Part shown: piece after piece, positions 1 through 10,900 of the stretch | How the letters are laid out: each line of letters starts with the position of its first letter | Numbering within the stretch: the first letter of the stretch is position 1 | Assembly: GCF_003286085.1 (NCBI RefSeq) | Contig: NW_020825321.1 | Location: 3,162,001-3,226,000 of the forward strand | Source of the DNA: Drosophila persimilis | Taxonomy: Eukaryota; Arthropoda; Insecta; Diptera; Drosophilidae | Length of the DNA stretch: 64,000 nt | Direction of reading: 5' to 3' | Program-made: the position numbers and the translations under genes | Notes under the pieces: model-generated | What the model was told of the DNA's origin: nothing | The model's input: only the letters and a program-made list of their open reading frames with translations | The model's database searches: none

Positions 1-166
1 ATATGTTTCACAGAAAAAGACTAAAATCTTGGTTAACATCCCATGCACCCTTACTAAATATACAAACAAAATTTCATCGGATGAGCAGTATAGGACGAGT
101 TCGAACAGAAACACCGTGATAGTAGGACAGCCAACTTAGAACGTGAACTGTCTCAATTTAGCTATG
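1..166. other. Unannotated AT-rich flank
   Basis: No gene or recognisable repeat is seen here. The stretch lies just left of the first tandem repeat copy. Confidence 0.5.
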
Positions 167-791
167 TTAGAGAGAAAGAGAGGAACCACGACCACCAGTT
201 ATGTTCTTATGTTAATTCGTGCACTTTGCTTATCCCCTTTCCATCTAACCTAATTTTGTAGAATGTTATCTTACCATTTTCGGTTTTTCCTCTACGGTTT
301 TTATTGTGCTACATCTCTCTCTTTTATCATATTAACACCAGCTGTCATATCTTGCTCAAGCACATGTAAGAGAAAGAGAGAGAGAGAGAGAGAGAAAATG
401 TGTTTTATAACATTAGACTTTGCTAACTTACTAACTGCAAAAACACAGACATCCTTAGAGAAACAGCAAGCAGTGAGAGTGAGGGAGATATATGCGTGAG
501 CTTGGATTTCCTGTTGAGATGGGAGCAGCTCTGCGGCTGAAATTGTTACACTTTTCTGATCCAATTTAGGCGTGTGGCTGGGTTGAAAATAATCTTTTTA
601 TCACAGATAGTGCCTCAGTTCTTCGACTGATGACCGGGAGACGTGTCTGTAGACGATTATATTTACATCATTTTGCGTTTTGTCTCTCATGATCTCTCTT
701 CGCAGGAAAGTTAGCAGCCTAGTGTCAGAAGGCAATAAGCCCATGGAAGGGGAAGCTGCCCCACTGCAAATCTTTACATTCTGTCTATAAT

Positions 792-1055
792 AATCCGGTC
801 TAATCCAGATTCGGCCATCTGGAAGATATGGTCATTCTATACGATTCTGCGCTTTTAGTTTTCATCTTCAAAATGGTGAATGTCACAGATATTAAGCCTT
901 TGTGGTGGCGGAGGAGTCTGCTTACATTGGTTGGTCTAGCTCTTATAGTCTCTGAGATCTAGGCGTTCACTGATGGACAGATTGACAGGCATGGATATAT
1001 CGACTCGGCTTTTGATTCTGCTAAATTTATGGGATCGAAAACACTATCCTTTGTT
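792..1055 (-). mobile_element. Decayed DINE-1/INE-1 (Helentron-type) fragment in repeat copy 1
   Basis: The segment carries the reverse-orientation landmarks of DINE-1 in order: 'atatggtcattctatacgat', 'gctcttatagtctctgagat', 'tatatcgactcggcttttga' and 'tttatgggatcgaaaacact'. The same landmarks occur in the better preserved copies at 25447-26530 and 56800-57105. It is non-coding and much diverged, so it is an old insertion that was duplicated with its host unit. Confidence 0.75.
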
Positions 1056-1513
1056 TGCTACATACATATGTATGTACATACATATACGAATTTGTTTGCC
1101 CCTGTACTAGCATTTTATACTATTTTAACGCTTCTAACAGTCGGTCACACTGATTTACATATTTATAAAAACACGACTATCACTAAATACAGAAAAAATG
1201 ATCAATTTTAAATCTGGGGAACAAAAATAAGCCGTGCGATCTGAATCTATCTTTTTTTTTTTTTAATATCAACCTTCCTGCTGATATCTTTACTCAAAGT
1301 TTTATTTGTTTATATGGTTACCAGCTGAAATAAAGAAAAACTTTTTCATTCACAAAAACGAAAAAGAATACTAAGTTTCAGCAGCGGATACATTTTCGTT
1401 TTAAAAAAAACAGCAAAGCAATAATAAATTTGAACAGATAAAATATATACTCTAAATAAAAGATTAGTTACCGGAACACTTTCAAAGCGAATTGAAAATA
1501 AATTTTTGAGGGA

Positions 1514-2202
1514 CACTAGTCGGCATAAGTATTTTGATGAAATAAAATTCGTGCATTTATAAGTTTGACTTTTAAAGGGCTTTGTAAAGAACTCTTTTTT
1601 ATTTTTCCATTACCATATGTAACTTATACAACCTTAAATATAAGTACTCCTTTAGCTCGTGCAGATGTTCCTTTGTGAAGTCCAGTCTGACAAGCTTGTT
1701 TGGCGTAGATATATACGCCACGTCCTTAGCTTTATTTTTCTTAAAGTCGCCTTTCTTTAAACGTCGTCGAACAGTGCGCTCGTTACTTCTGTCGTTGTGC
1801 TTTGTCTGTCGCTTGACGCGAAGCAATGTTTTTTACTGCCATTCCAGCGTGAAACTTTGCTACCATCGTAGATCTGGAAACTCAACTCTGTCGTTTTACC
1901 CATGGTTTATAAGTCTTTTGTGCAATTGTTTTTTTTTTAATTAAACTTAAATACAAAAATTGTTCGGATTAAACGGACTCAAAAGTGCAAACAAATTTAC
2001 ACAAAGATTCCGTCAATAATACTAACGCCATGCAAAAATTGGTTATCTCCATGCATTCTAATCAGCAGAAAGAGAATGCTAAATGTAAACAAAACAAAAA
2101 TTTGATTTTCATAGAGCTTAAAATATATTTTTTGTTTTATACTAAGCTAAGCTCTTGAACAGCCAGAAGAAGTTTTCGTCAATATACTTATGCCGACTAG
2201 TG
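1514..2202 (-). mobile_element. Internally deleted Tc1/mariner-type transposon, copy 1
   Basis: Terminal inverted repeats of about 24 bp bound the element: 'cactagtcggcataagtatt' at 1514 and its near-perfect complement ending at 2202. A Tc1-like transposase N-terminal remnant lies between them on the minus strand, starting at 1903. At 689 bp it is far shorter than an autonomous Tc1 element (about 1.6 kb), and the catalytic DDE region is missing. The right end is followed by TA, but the left flank reads 'gga', so the TA target duplication is not clean. Confidence 0.75.
1599..1903 (-). pseudogene. Tc1-like transposase N-terminal remnant, copy 1
   Basis: The minus-strand start at 1903 reads MGKTTELS, typical of Tc1 transposases. 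A second frame then gives ERTVRRRLKKG and RLDFTKEHLHEL. These match the order in Tc1 transposases of the paired helix-turn-helix DNA-binding part and the lead into the catalytic core. The frame changes early, and the remnant stops before any DDE residue, so it can make no active enzyme. The fit to the family rests on motif order and was not tested by alignment. Confidence 0.65.
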
Positions 2203-3252
2203 TAATTATGAATTGTACCTTTTTTCACCTAGGTACCTTTTTCACAGCTCTAATTGATATCGGAGTTATTTCTGTTCCCTTGATTTATGTACATACATTC
2301 ACATAAAATTATATGTTTGTAGATAGTACTTTTCAGTATTTGTATACTTCGTATGTAAAACCAGTAATCCGTCATAAAAAGAACTAAGTCGTACTTTCTT
2401 TTATCAATTCTAACAATTTAGGAGAACTTGAGATATTTTTAGACAAGTATACCTGAATAACATACATATGTACATATTTACAGTAACTCACAGCACAAAG
2501 CTTTAAGAAAATTCATCACAGCGCTATACTAATTAAAATTATGTAGATATCGATATTGATATTTATATCTAGAATGAAATTTAATTATTTTACCCAAACA
2601 TTTGAAAAGTAAAATTAGTAACGCTAATTAGAGAGAGAGAGAGGAACCACGACCACCAGTTATGTTCTTATGTTAATTCGTGCACTTTGCTTATCCCCTT
2701 TCCATCTAACCTAATTTTGTAGAATGTTATCTTACCATTTTCGGTTTTTCCTCTACGGTTTTTATTGTGCTACATCTCTCTCTTTTATCATATTAACACC
2801 AGCTGTCATATCTTGCTCAAGCACATGTAAGAGAAAGAGAGAGAGAGAGAGAGAGAAAATGTGTTTTATAACATTAGACTTTGCTAACTTACTAACTGCA
2901 AAAACACAGACATCCTTAGAGAAACAGCAAGCAGTGAGAGTGAGGGAGATATATGCGTGAGCTTGGATTTCCTGTTGAGATGGGAGCAGCTCTGCGGCTG
3001 AAATTGTTACACTTTTCTGATCCAATTTAGGCGTGTGGCTGGGTTGAAAATAATCTTTTTATCACAGATAGTGCCTCAGTTCTTCGACTGATGACCGGGA
3101 GACGTGTCTGTAGACGATTATATTTACATCATTTTGCGTTTTGTCTCTCATGATCTCTCTTCGCAGGAAAGTTAGCAGCCTAGTGTCAGAAGGCAATAAG
3201 CCCATGGAAGGGGAAGCTGCCCCACTGCAAATCTTTACATTCTGTCTATAAT

Positions 3253-3516
3253 AATCCGGTCTAATCCAGATTCGGCCATCTGGAAGATATGGTCATTCTA
3301 TACGATTCTGCGCTTTTAGTTTTCATCTTCAAAATGGTGAATGTCACAGATATTAAGCCTTTGTGGTGGCGGAGGAGTCTGCTTACATTGGTTGGTCTAG
3401 CTCTTATAGTCTCTGAGATCTAGGCGTTCACTGATGGACAGATTGACAGGCATGGATATATCGACTCGGCTTTTGATTCTGCTAAATTTATGGGATCGAA
3501 AACACTATCCTTTGTT
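3253..3516 (-). mobile_element. Decayed DINE-1/INE-1 fragment in repeat copy 2
   Basis: Identical to the fragment at 792-1055, shifted by 2,461 bp. It was copied by the tandem duplication and is not a separate insertion. Confidence 0.75.
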
Positions 3517-3974
3517 TGCTACATACATATGTATGTACATACATATACGAATTTGTTTGCCCCTGTACTAGCATTTTATACTATTTTAACGCTTCTAACA
3601 GTCGGTCACACTGATTTACATATTTATAAAAACACGACTATCACTAAATACAGAAAAAATGATCAATTTTAAATCTGGGGAACAAAAATAAGCCGTGCGA
3701 TCTGAATCTATTTTTTTTTTTTTTTAATATCAACCTTCCTGCTGATATCTTTACTCAAAGTTTTATTTGTTTATATGGTTACCAGCTGAAATAAAGAAAA
3801 ACTTTTTCATTCACAAAAACGAAAAAGAATACTAAGTTTCAGCAGCGGATACATTTTCGTTTTAAAAAAAACAGCAAAGCAATAATAAATTTGAACAGAT
3901 AAAATATATACTCTAAATAAAAGATTAGTTACCGGAACACTTTCAAAGCGAATTGAAAATAAATTTTTGAGGGA

Positions 3975-4663
3975 CACTAGTCGGCATAAGTATTTTGATG
4001 AAATAAAATTCGTGCATTTATAAGTTTGACTTTTAAAGGGCTTTGTAAAGAACTCTTTTTTATTTTTCCATTACCATATGTAACTTATACAACCTTAAAT
4101 ATAAGTACTCCTTTAGCTCGTGCAGATGTTCCTTTGTGAAGTCCAGTCTGACAAGCTTGTTTGGCGTAGATATATACGCCACGTCCTTAGCTTTATTTTT
4201 CTTAAAGTCGCCTTTCTTTAAACGTCGTCGAACAGTGCGCTCGTTACTTCTGTCGTTGTGCTTTGTCTGTCGCTTGACGCGAAGCAATGTTTTTTACTGC
4301 CATTCCAGCGTGAAACTTTGCTACCATCGTAGATCTGGAAACTCAACTCTGTCGTTTTACCCATGGTTTATAAGTCTTTTGTGCAATTGTTTTTTTTTTA
4401 ATTAAACTTAAATACAAAAATTGTTCGGATTAAACGGACTCAAAAGTGCAAACAAATTTACACAAAGATTCCGTCAATAATACTAACGCCATGCAAAAAT
4501 TGGTTATCTCCATGCATTCTAATCAGCAGAAAGAGAATGCTAAATGTAAACAAAACAAAAATTTGATTTTCATAGAGCTTAAAATATATTTTTTGTTTTA
4601 TACTAAGCTAAGCTCTTGAACAGCCAGAAGAAGTTTTCGTCAATATACTTATGCCGACTAGTG
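3975..4663 (-). mobile_element. Internally deleted Tc1/mariner-type transposon, copy 2
   Basis: Identical to 1514-2202, carried in the second tandem unit at +2,461 bp. The inverted termini and the transposase remnant are both present. Confidence 0.75.
4060..4364 (-). pseudogene. Tc1-like transposase N-terminal remnant, copy 2
   Basis: Exact counterpart of the remnant at 1599-1903 in the second tandem unit. It has the same frame break and lacks the same catalytic region. Confidence 0.65.
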
Positions 4664-5088
4664 TAATTATGAATTGTACCTTTTTTCACCTAGGTACCTT
4701 TTTCACAGCTCTAATTGATATCGGAGTTATTTCTGTTCCCTTGATTTATGTACATACATTCACATAAAATTATATGTTTGTAGATAGTACTTTTCAGTAT
4801 TTGTATACTTCGTATGTAAAACCAGTAATCCGTCATAAAAAGAACTAAGTCGTACTTTCTTTTATCAATTCTAACAATTTAGGAGAACTTGAGATATTTT
4901 TAGACAAGTATACCTGAATAACATACATATGTACATATTTACAGTAACTCACAGCACAAAGCTTTAAGAAAATTCATCACAGCGCTATACTAATTAAAAT
5001 TATGTAGATATCGATATTGATATTTATATCTAGAATGAAATTTAATTATTTTACCCAAACATTTGAAAAGTAAAATTAGTAACGCTAA

Positions 5089-5766
5089 GTGTATAAATTA
5101 CATACATATGGTCGAAGAAATAAGTCTCTGTGAGAAAATACTTTTAGTTATAGTATGGTATAAGAGTTCAAATATACTGTATCATTAGGTAGTAAAAAAA
5201 ATGTAATCAAAATTGCTTTACCATACAACTAACATAATAAAAATCGAGCTGCTAGCTTTGGTCCCTAAAGATAAATTTCTTGACAGGAACTACTCATACA
5301 TAAATACATATACATAGCTTAGTATCAAACATGCCCAAATGTTAATGTATGTTTAATACGGCTGCGCTTATTTAAAAAAATTTAATTTCCAAAGGTCTCA
5401 GGGTCTAATAGTGTTCCTTTGTTATAGAACAATAAAATATCAAGTTTCAGCCCGATTCGACAACGTTTAGAGATTGCCGACAAGATGTCAATATTCAAAA
5501 ATACGATATTTAGCCAATAGGCAGCTATTCTATATATAGCACTGATCGGATTGATTTTTATTTTTTTTATCTAGAATATTAAAATATAATCAATCCCCGA
5601 AAATTTCAGCTTGATTGGTTAACATTTAAGCCAACACTAAATAGTTAACCGTCAGCTTTCTTATTATATTAAGGCATTTTTATTATTCTGGGAATATTGA
5701 CTAGCATATCAACGGTTGTTCGTTTGGTTGTATCGTTAACCACTTTTAAATGTTTTAATCTATTAT
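5089..5766. other. AT-rich intergenic DNA
   Basis: No coding sequence is seen. The right half contains the left arm of a diverged inverted repeat (listed separately), and the region ends at the 3' end of the LOA-type LINE at 5767. Confidence 0.5.
5375..5670 (+). repeat. Left arm of a diverged inverted repeat (possible transposon terminus)
   Basis: Blocks such as 'gtctcagggtctaa', 'cgacaacgtttagag', 'ggattgattttt' and 'tagaatattaaaatataatc' recur in the same order on the opposite strand at 10644-10900. The arms are clearly related but diverged, with small indels. They may be the termini of an old DNA transposon later split by the LOA-type LINE, or two separate insertions in opposite orientation. 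Confidence 0.6.
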
Positions 5767-5922
5767 GCTCAGGTTAGGTTAGGTTAAGGCGGTAGCCGGG
5801 AGGGGGGGATGTGAGCCGCCCGCCCCCCGAGCTCACTTGGACATATAAAAGGTCCGTTGTGTTGCCGCATGGGCATGTGCCCCTTCTCGTTGCCAGAACC
5901 GTGAGAGCAGACGACTGCAGGA

Positions 5923-8080
5923 TTAAGGGCAGTCCCATCCGGTGGCTTGGATGTATTTGGACAAGGTCCCTGGTTTGATTTCGGACAGGTCCGTGAGAAG
6001 AGCGGCCCCGAGAATACGAAGACGACGATTTCCAAGGGCTGGGCAGTGGCAGAAGAAGTGGGGGACCGATTCCTCCTCTTCCTCGTCGCGACAACTCCTG
6101 CAGAAGTCGTTATGAGGGATTGACAGTCTGGAGGCATGAGTGCCGATCTGCCAGTGTTCCGTAATGGCTCGAGTAACTGCAGAGCACTGTGCTCTGCTGA
6201 GTCTATACAGCTCTGCTGAGCGCTTCTTCGATCGATATGGCCATATCAATGTTGAGACTTTACAGGAGACGGTTTGCTGCCATCTCCTATTGGCATTTTT
6301 CTCGAACAATTCGTGCGTTAGGAGCCTGCACGTAGCCAAGGGCATCGCTACCTGCTCCCTCTCCGATAGGAGAGGGATCGTAGTACCCTGCCTGGCTAGC
6401 TCGTCGGCGGCGTCGTTCCCCTCGATGTCCCTGGGGCCGGGGACCCATATTAGGAAGAGATCTAACTACTCTGCGATCTCGTGCAGAGACCTGCGGCAGT
6501 CATTTACAGTCGCTGAGTTCGACGATATTGAGCCTAGAGCTTCTAGAAGTAGTTTGGAGACGATAGAAATGACCTCCTTGATGGCTTCAACCTCCGCTTG
6601 GAACACACTACAGTGATCCAGGAGCCTGAAGCAATGACTGATGTTCAGCTCGCTACAGTTGACTCCGCCTCCCACGCGGTCGTCTAACTTTGAGCCATCA
6701 GTGTAGAAGTGAACCGCATTTGCAGGTCCTGGTTCGCCCATCTCCCAGTCCTCCCTAGGTGGGATTGATACCTAGAAGGTAGGAATACAGTAATCTGTCC
6801 TCTCTGGTAATTGCGGGAGTCTCATCAGGAGTCCCGAGTGCCCAACCGCGCCTTCCACAGTCTGGCTTCTCTCATTCTGAGGGCGGAAAGTGTTGCCACA
6901 TTCTTTCCCATGAGATCTACAGGGAGGAGGTCCAGCACAGTATCCAGGGCTTCCCCTGGAGTAGTGCGTAGCCCGCCAGTGATGCATAGCTCTGTCATGT
7001 GTTGAACTCTGCTGAGTTTATTGAGGCCTGTGCTTTTGTCCAAGGCTGGCCACCATACCACCACTCCATAGAGCATGATTGGTCGTATGATGGCGGTGTA
7101 GAGCCACCGAACTATATAGGGGGTCATTCCCCATTTTAGTCCGATGGCTTTCTTGCAAGTATAGAGGGCCACTGTGGCCTTCTTTACTCTATCCTCTATG
7201 CTCAATTTCCAATCGAGCTTTCTATCGAGGATAAGGCCAAAATACTTGGCGTTGTTGCTGAAGACTAGCGTTTCCCCACATAGACTTGGGGGAATCAGTG
7301 CCGGAACTTTGTACTTCCTAGTGAAAAGCACCAGTTCCGTTTTAGACGGGTTGACGCCTAACCCGCATTTGTCTGCCCATTTCGACATTTTCGTGAGAGT
7401 ACTTGTCATGCACTCACACAACGTCTGCGGAAATTTTCCGGAGAATGCTATGGCAACGTCGTCCGCGTACGCCACCCCCCTCTATCTCCCGCAGCAGTGT
7501 GTTCACTGCCACGTTCCATAGGAGGGGCGAGAGGACTCCGCCCTGCGGTGTGCCTCTGCTGACAAATCTGGTACACGTTGACGTCCCCAGTGATGCCTCA
7601 ACCGTCCTGCATTGTAGCATCTGATCGATCAGGCTCACCGTCCTGGAGTCAACGCCAGATCCGTCAGTGCGCCCGTGATGGCGGTCGGAAGGATGTTGTT
7701 AAAGGCGCCTTCTATGTCGAGGAAGGCTACTAGGGTGTACTCCTTAAAATTAAGGGACGCTTCGATGATCGATGTGATCGAGTGTAGGGCCGTTTCGGTG
7801 GATCTTCCCTTCCGAAAGGCATGCTGGGAGTCTGAGATCAGACTGGACGGAATGCACGCCGTTAGATGCAGCCCCAGGAGCCGCTCCATCGCCTTTAGAA
7901 GAAAAGACGATAGACTTATGGGTCTGAAATCTTTTGGGGCAGTGTGCGAGGGCTTGCCTGCCTTGGGTATGAATACGACTTTGGTCTGAAGCCAGGTGTC
8001 AGGAATGCACCCGTGGGAGAAGATTCCCTCGTAAATTATTTTGAGCCAGTTAATGGCTTGAATCGGGGGAATCTGGCTCC
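5923..8080 (-). pseudogene. LOA-type ORF2 remnant: RT, RNase H, C-terminal zinc-knuckle-like part
   Basis: The RT fingers and palm are readable in pieces: FIPKAGKPSH, DFRPISLSSF and AFLDIEGAFNN (7635-8080), then GTPQGGVLSPLLWN (7414-7638), then YADDVAIAF (from 7475). RNase H begins with FYTDGSKLDD at 6741. The C-terminus has CRSC followed by HFFCHC. A frameshift near 7480-7490, at a run of G, separates the GTPQGG block from the YADD block. Other breaks fall near 7636 and between the RNase H and C-terminal pieces. The endonuclease that would start this ORF is missing. The enzyme would have served target-primed reverse transcription. Confidence 0.85.
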
Positions 8081-9388
8081 TCCCCGACAACGATATGGCT
8101 GAGACCTCTGGCTAGGTCGCACTCGTCGAACGCGTAGTCGTCCTTCCTCGCACGAGGCCCCCTCTTTCGGGAACTTCGGCAGCTCCGGGTCTGGCTCGAC
8201 CTCCGCTTGCCTGCCCTTGCGATCCGACTTATAGGTGGTAATGGTAACCTTTTTGTACCCGTAGTCGACCACACCTTCCTTTTTGGCGAGGGGCTCTAGC
8301 GACTCCTCATGTAGGACGAGGATAATCTGGCGCCTCTGCCCCTGGATGACCTCTACCTTGGCCACCTTCCAATCGGCTGTGGGAAGGTGGGGGTTGCAGA
8401 CCTGCAGTAGCCTGAGGATTTTCCCAGGTTTGGCAGGTTTTGCCGATACCCGTGCTCTGGCTCTCGGGCGGCTGGGAACATCCTCCCATCTCACGGCCTC
8501 CAGTTTCGCCCCTGGGTAGACCTCTTTTAGAGCAGCCACCGCCTTCATGTAGAGCGCCGCAGAGCGAGCGTCTTGGCAGGCGATGGCTTTCACCTTGCCT
8601 TGCTGCCACCCCGCGTCCTCACACTTTGGCGGTGGTCCGCCGTTCTCCTCCAGTTCCTGCAGGAACCGGTCCTATAGCTCGTTCTCCACCAGGTGCCACT
8701 TATCGCGAGGGACATGGCCGTCCTCGGCGCCCCTGTCCAGGACGCCGATCAGGGTCTTGCCCCTCGCCACCTCAGCGAACGACCGGTTCGTGAGGTGGGT
8801 CTTCACCCGCTTGGCTTGCTGGGCTTGGCCTGGCTGGTTAGCGGGGTCCTCCGCTGAGCGTTGCCGCTTGTTGGGGGCCTTGTCTGCGCCCTTTCCGGCT
8901 TTGGCTGGCTGGAAGAATGGCAGGATTGAGGAGGCCCACAGCCTCTGCTCCTTCCCTTCTGCCGACGCCCTAAAGTTCGGGTCTTAGTTGGACAGGATGA
9001 AAGCCGCTCGTCTCCTGTCCTGGTACGACGGCTTTCCTCCCCGTGGAGCAGAGACGCTGCTCGTCGGGGCCCCCATGGGTTCCTCGGTCCTGGTGCGCTT
9101 ACCAGCCGCGATTTCGCTCTGCTTGGCAGCCACCCCGGTATCCGCTTCGCCCTTGGAGCCACCCGACTTGGAAGGACCCGATTGGCTTTTCGGGCCCCCC
9201 CTCGCTGCGGCTGCTGCCTGAAGACGGTGGACCGACTCAGTCTCCTTCCCCGTCTTCTTTGGACCTGGTTTCCCAGGCGCTGGTACAGAGGGATTGGCTT
9301 GTCCCTCCGGTACTTTAAGAGGAGTACCGAGCTCCTTGGCGGTGTTTTTATTTGATAAATTTGATTTGTTTGGCATTTTTGTTCCCAA
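8070..9388 (-). pseudogene. LOA-type ORF1 remnant with two nonsense codons
   Basis: A single reading frame runs from the ATG at 9388 to the junction near 8070, interrupted by TAA at 8984-8986 and TAG at 8672-8674. The N-terminal half is Pro/Lys/Gly-rich and low in complexity. The C-terminal part (LLQVCNPHLPTADW, VVDYGYKKVTI) resembles the ORF1 domain of LOA/Bilbo LINEs also seen at 30557-31900, probably the type catalogued as DUF4780. ORF1 proteins bind element RNA. The reading frame runs on for a few residues past the deletion junction, ending PRFKPLTGSK. I see no CCHC knuckle, probably because that part is deleted. Confidence 0.75.
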
Positions 9389-9545
9389 AAGTAGGCGGGA
9401 AGGGGTTGGTCACCCGAGGCATAGCCCGCTTGCCCCGGGAAGCCTGATTTAATCTGGAGGTCGGCAGGTATCCAGAGTCCGCATATTAGTGACCGGGCAC
9501 CCCCCCGGCCATGCATCCCTCGGCATATAACAGTGTCACCTTGGA

Positions 9546-10643
9546 TTGGGGTAATTTCACTGAGAGTTTTCTTCTCTCCGCCCGACTACCATTTGCTGTA
9601 GCACCCGATGGCTGACGGCCATATTATGTTTAATATATATTATACGTTTGGAAATATTAAACCCATTAAATAATTTAGCAGAATTAGGTGTCACAAATTC
9701 AGATAGTCGCTTTATAATAAACGTTAGAAAATCATTTTCTTTCAAAATTTTTAGTTATGCATAAGTTTCGACAACATCATGGTCAACCCGAAGTGCCAAG
9801 TGTTGCTTCTCGTTTCTCCATGAAAGTAACATTATCGTCAAACAATGAAAATGCTATATTTTCATCTGATATATACCACAAATGGCTGCAAGTCTTTTTT
9901 TAAACGACGTTTGCAATTTTCGGATCAAATTCCTTATAGTTATACATTTTGCATATAAATTGAAAGTCCAGATTTGCAGCTAGCTAATGTTGACCGAAAC
10001 CAATCATTTATATGAAAACGCACTATAAAAATAGATATGTACATCGCGCAAATAATTTCCTCCTCGATTTGTCAATATAAACTACGATCGCAAAAATATA
10101 TTTTTAAGGTATCAATCGCCTTATACATCCAGCGCGGATGGTGCATTGGTCCAGGGAGTCGTATACAATGACCTTTCGCAACAGATGCAAAAAAAAAGTG
10201 AGTTAACCATTTAACGTAATCAGTACGCGCATGATGTTTTCTCAGAGGAGTTTTTACATATGTTCTTTCATTTAAATGCGTTGCAACGTACTACGTCACA
10301 CCAAAACTAAACTTGGTCTGTTCAATGGAGTTCCATGAATCTTTAAATCTGGCAAAGAGTGGAATGTTTGTACCTGTCCACAAATATATTTCGCTGATGT
10401 GATGTCTGCTCGGGAGTTATAAAAGTTTTTTGTCTAATAATTTCCCAATGCGGAATGTAGCGCCGTTAAGTCGCCCAAAATTGGACGCAGTTGTATCAAA
10501 ACAGTTTTCTTTGATTTCATCATATTCCACATTTTATTCTCCATTCTGGAAGCATTTTGGGTAGACGAGGTTGGCAAATTCGATACTTTGAAAAGTTGAA
10601 TGTTATTTATTGCTGGCTTAAATATTAACAAATCTAACTGCAA
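9546..10643 (-). mobile_element. Unassigned DNA-transposon relic
   Basis: This AT-rich stretch holds minus-strand coding scraps broken by stops: residues 10434-10643 (a 69-codon ORF ending HSALGNY), then KGHCIRLPGPMHH, PRWMYKA and DTLKIY near 10090-10190. A dense His-His-x-Arg-Trp-Met-x-Lys-Ala segment like this suggests a transposase-type or other mobile-element protein, but I cannot place the family. The relic abuts the right arm of the inverted repeat at 10644, so it may belong to the element whose ends are those arms. Confidence 0.4.
10080..10643 (-). pseudogene. Degenerate ORF of the unassigned transposon
   Basis: On the minus strand an ORF runs 10643-10434, followed in the same general direction by readable blocks interrupted by stops. 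The block at 10090-10190 reads ASVAKGHCIRLPGPMHHPRW and then MYKAIDTLKIY. I know of no confident domain match. The product, if any, cannot be functional. A profile search of the pieced frames would be needed to name the family. Confidence 0.35.
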
Positions 10644-10900
10644 TTTTGGGGGATGGATTATATTTTAATATTCTAAATCTTAAAAAAAATCAATCCAATC
10701 AAAGCAATATATAGTATAGCCATAGGAACCATTGGCCTCCTCTAAACGTTGTCGACTTGGGCTAAAACTTTATATTTTTTTTTTACAAAAGGAACATTTT
10801 TAGATCCTGAGACTTTTGATTCCGACACATTTTTTTTCGCCAATACAAATAAGCACTGACCTAATTTTTAAGTCCCGCAATAGTTAGCATTGTTAGCCCA
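10644..10900 (-). repeat. Right arm of the diverged inverted repeat
   Basis: Read on the minus strand, this stretch follows the left arm at 5375-5670 block by block, including 'gtctcaggatctaa', 'cgacaacgtttagag' and 'tagaatattaaaatataatc'. The two arms face each other across the LOA-type LINE and the unassigned transposon relic. Confidence 0.6.

Larger units (their letters stand above)
167..2627. repeat. Tandem duplication, copy 1 (2,461-bp unit)
   Basis: This unit is repeated immediately downstream at an offset of exactly 2,461 bp. On reading, the only internal difference is one C/T in a T-run (1251 versus 3712), plus small differences in the GA-rich sequence at the boundary. Both copies contain a (GA)n microsatellite (about 367-395 here), a decayed DINE-1 piece and a deleted Tc1-like element. 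The short ORFs inside show no protein-like features apart from the transposase remnant. GA-rich sequence at both junctions could have mediated unequal exchange. A duplicated assembly contig is the alternative. Confidence 0.95.
2628..5088. repeat. Tandem duplication, copy 2 (2,461-bp unit)
   Basis: Second copy of the unit at 167-2627, in direct orientation. It begins in a GA repeat (2631-2642) where copy 1 ends. After the shared sequence 'gtaacgctaa' it diverges into unrelated AT-rich DNA at 5089. The near-identity implies a very recent duplication or an assembly artefact. Confidence 0.95.
5767..9545 (-). mobile_element. LOA/Bilbo-type non-LTR retrotransposon, endonuclease deleted
   Basis: Minus-strand order is ORF1 (9388 down to about 8075), reverse transcriptase (about 8080-6825), RNase H (6741-6466) and a Cys/His-containing C-terminal part (6345-5923), then a 3' end with three GGTTA repeats (5770-5785). 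RNase H downstream of RT with this type of C-terminus points to the LOA/I group and argues against Jockey or R1. The apurinic endonuclease domain expected between ORF1 and RT is absent: ORF1 runs directly into RT near 8075. GC content is clearly higher than in the flanks. Both ORFs carry stops or frameshifts, so the copy is dead. Confidence 0.85.

Noticed and set aside
263-499. Short plus-strand ORF (78 codons) repeated in the second tandem copy
   Set aside because: It overlaps an antisense ORF of similar size and a GA microsatellite, with no protein-like features. It is duplicated only because the DNA is duplicated.
8283-9318. Several overlapping plus-strand ORFs in GC-rich DNA
   Set aside because: They are shadows of the LOA-type ORF1 on the minus strand. 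Pro/Arg-rich translations are expected from its antisense.
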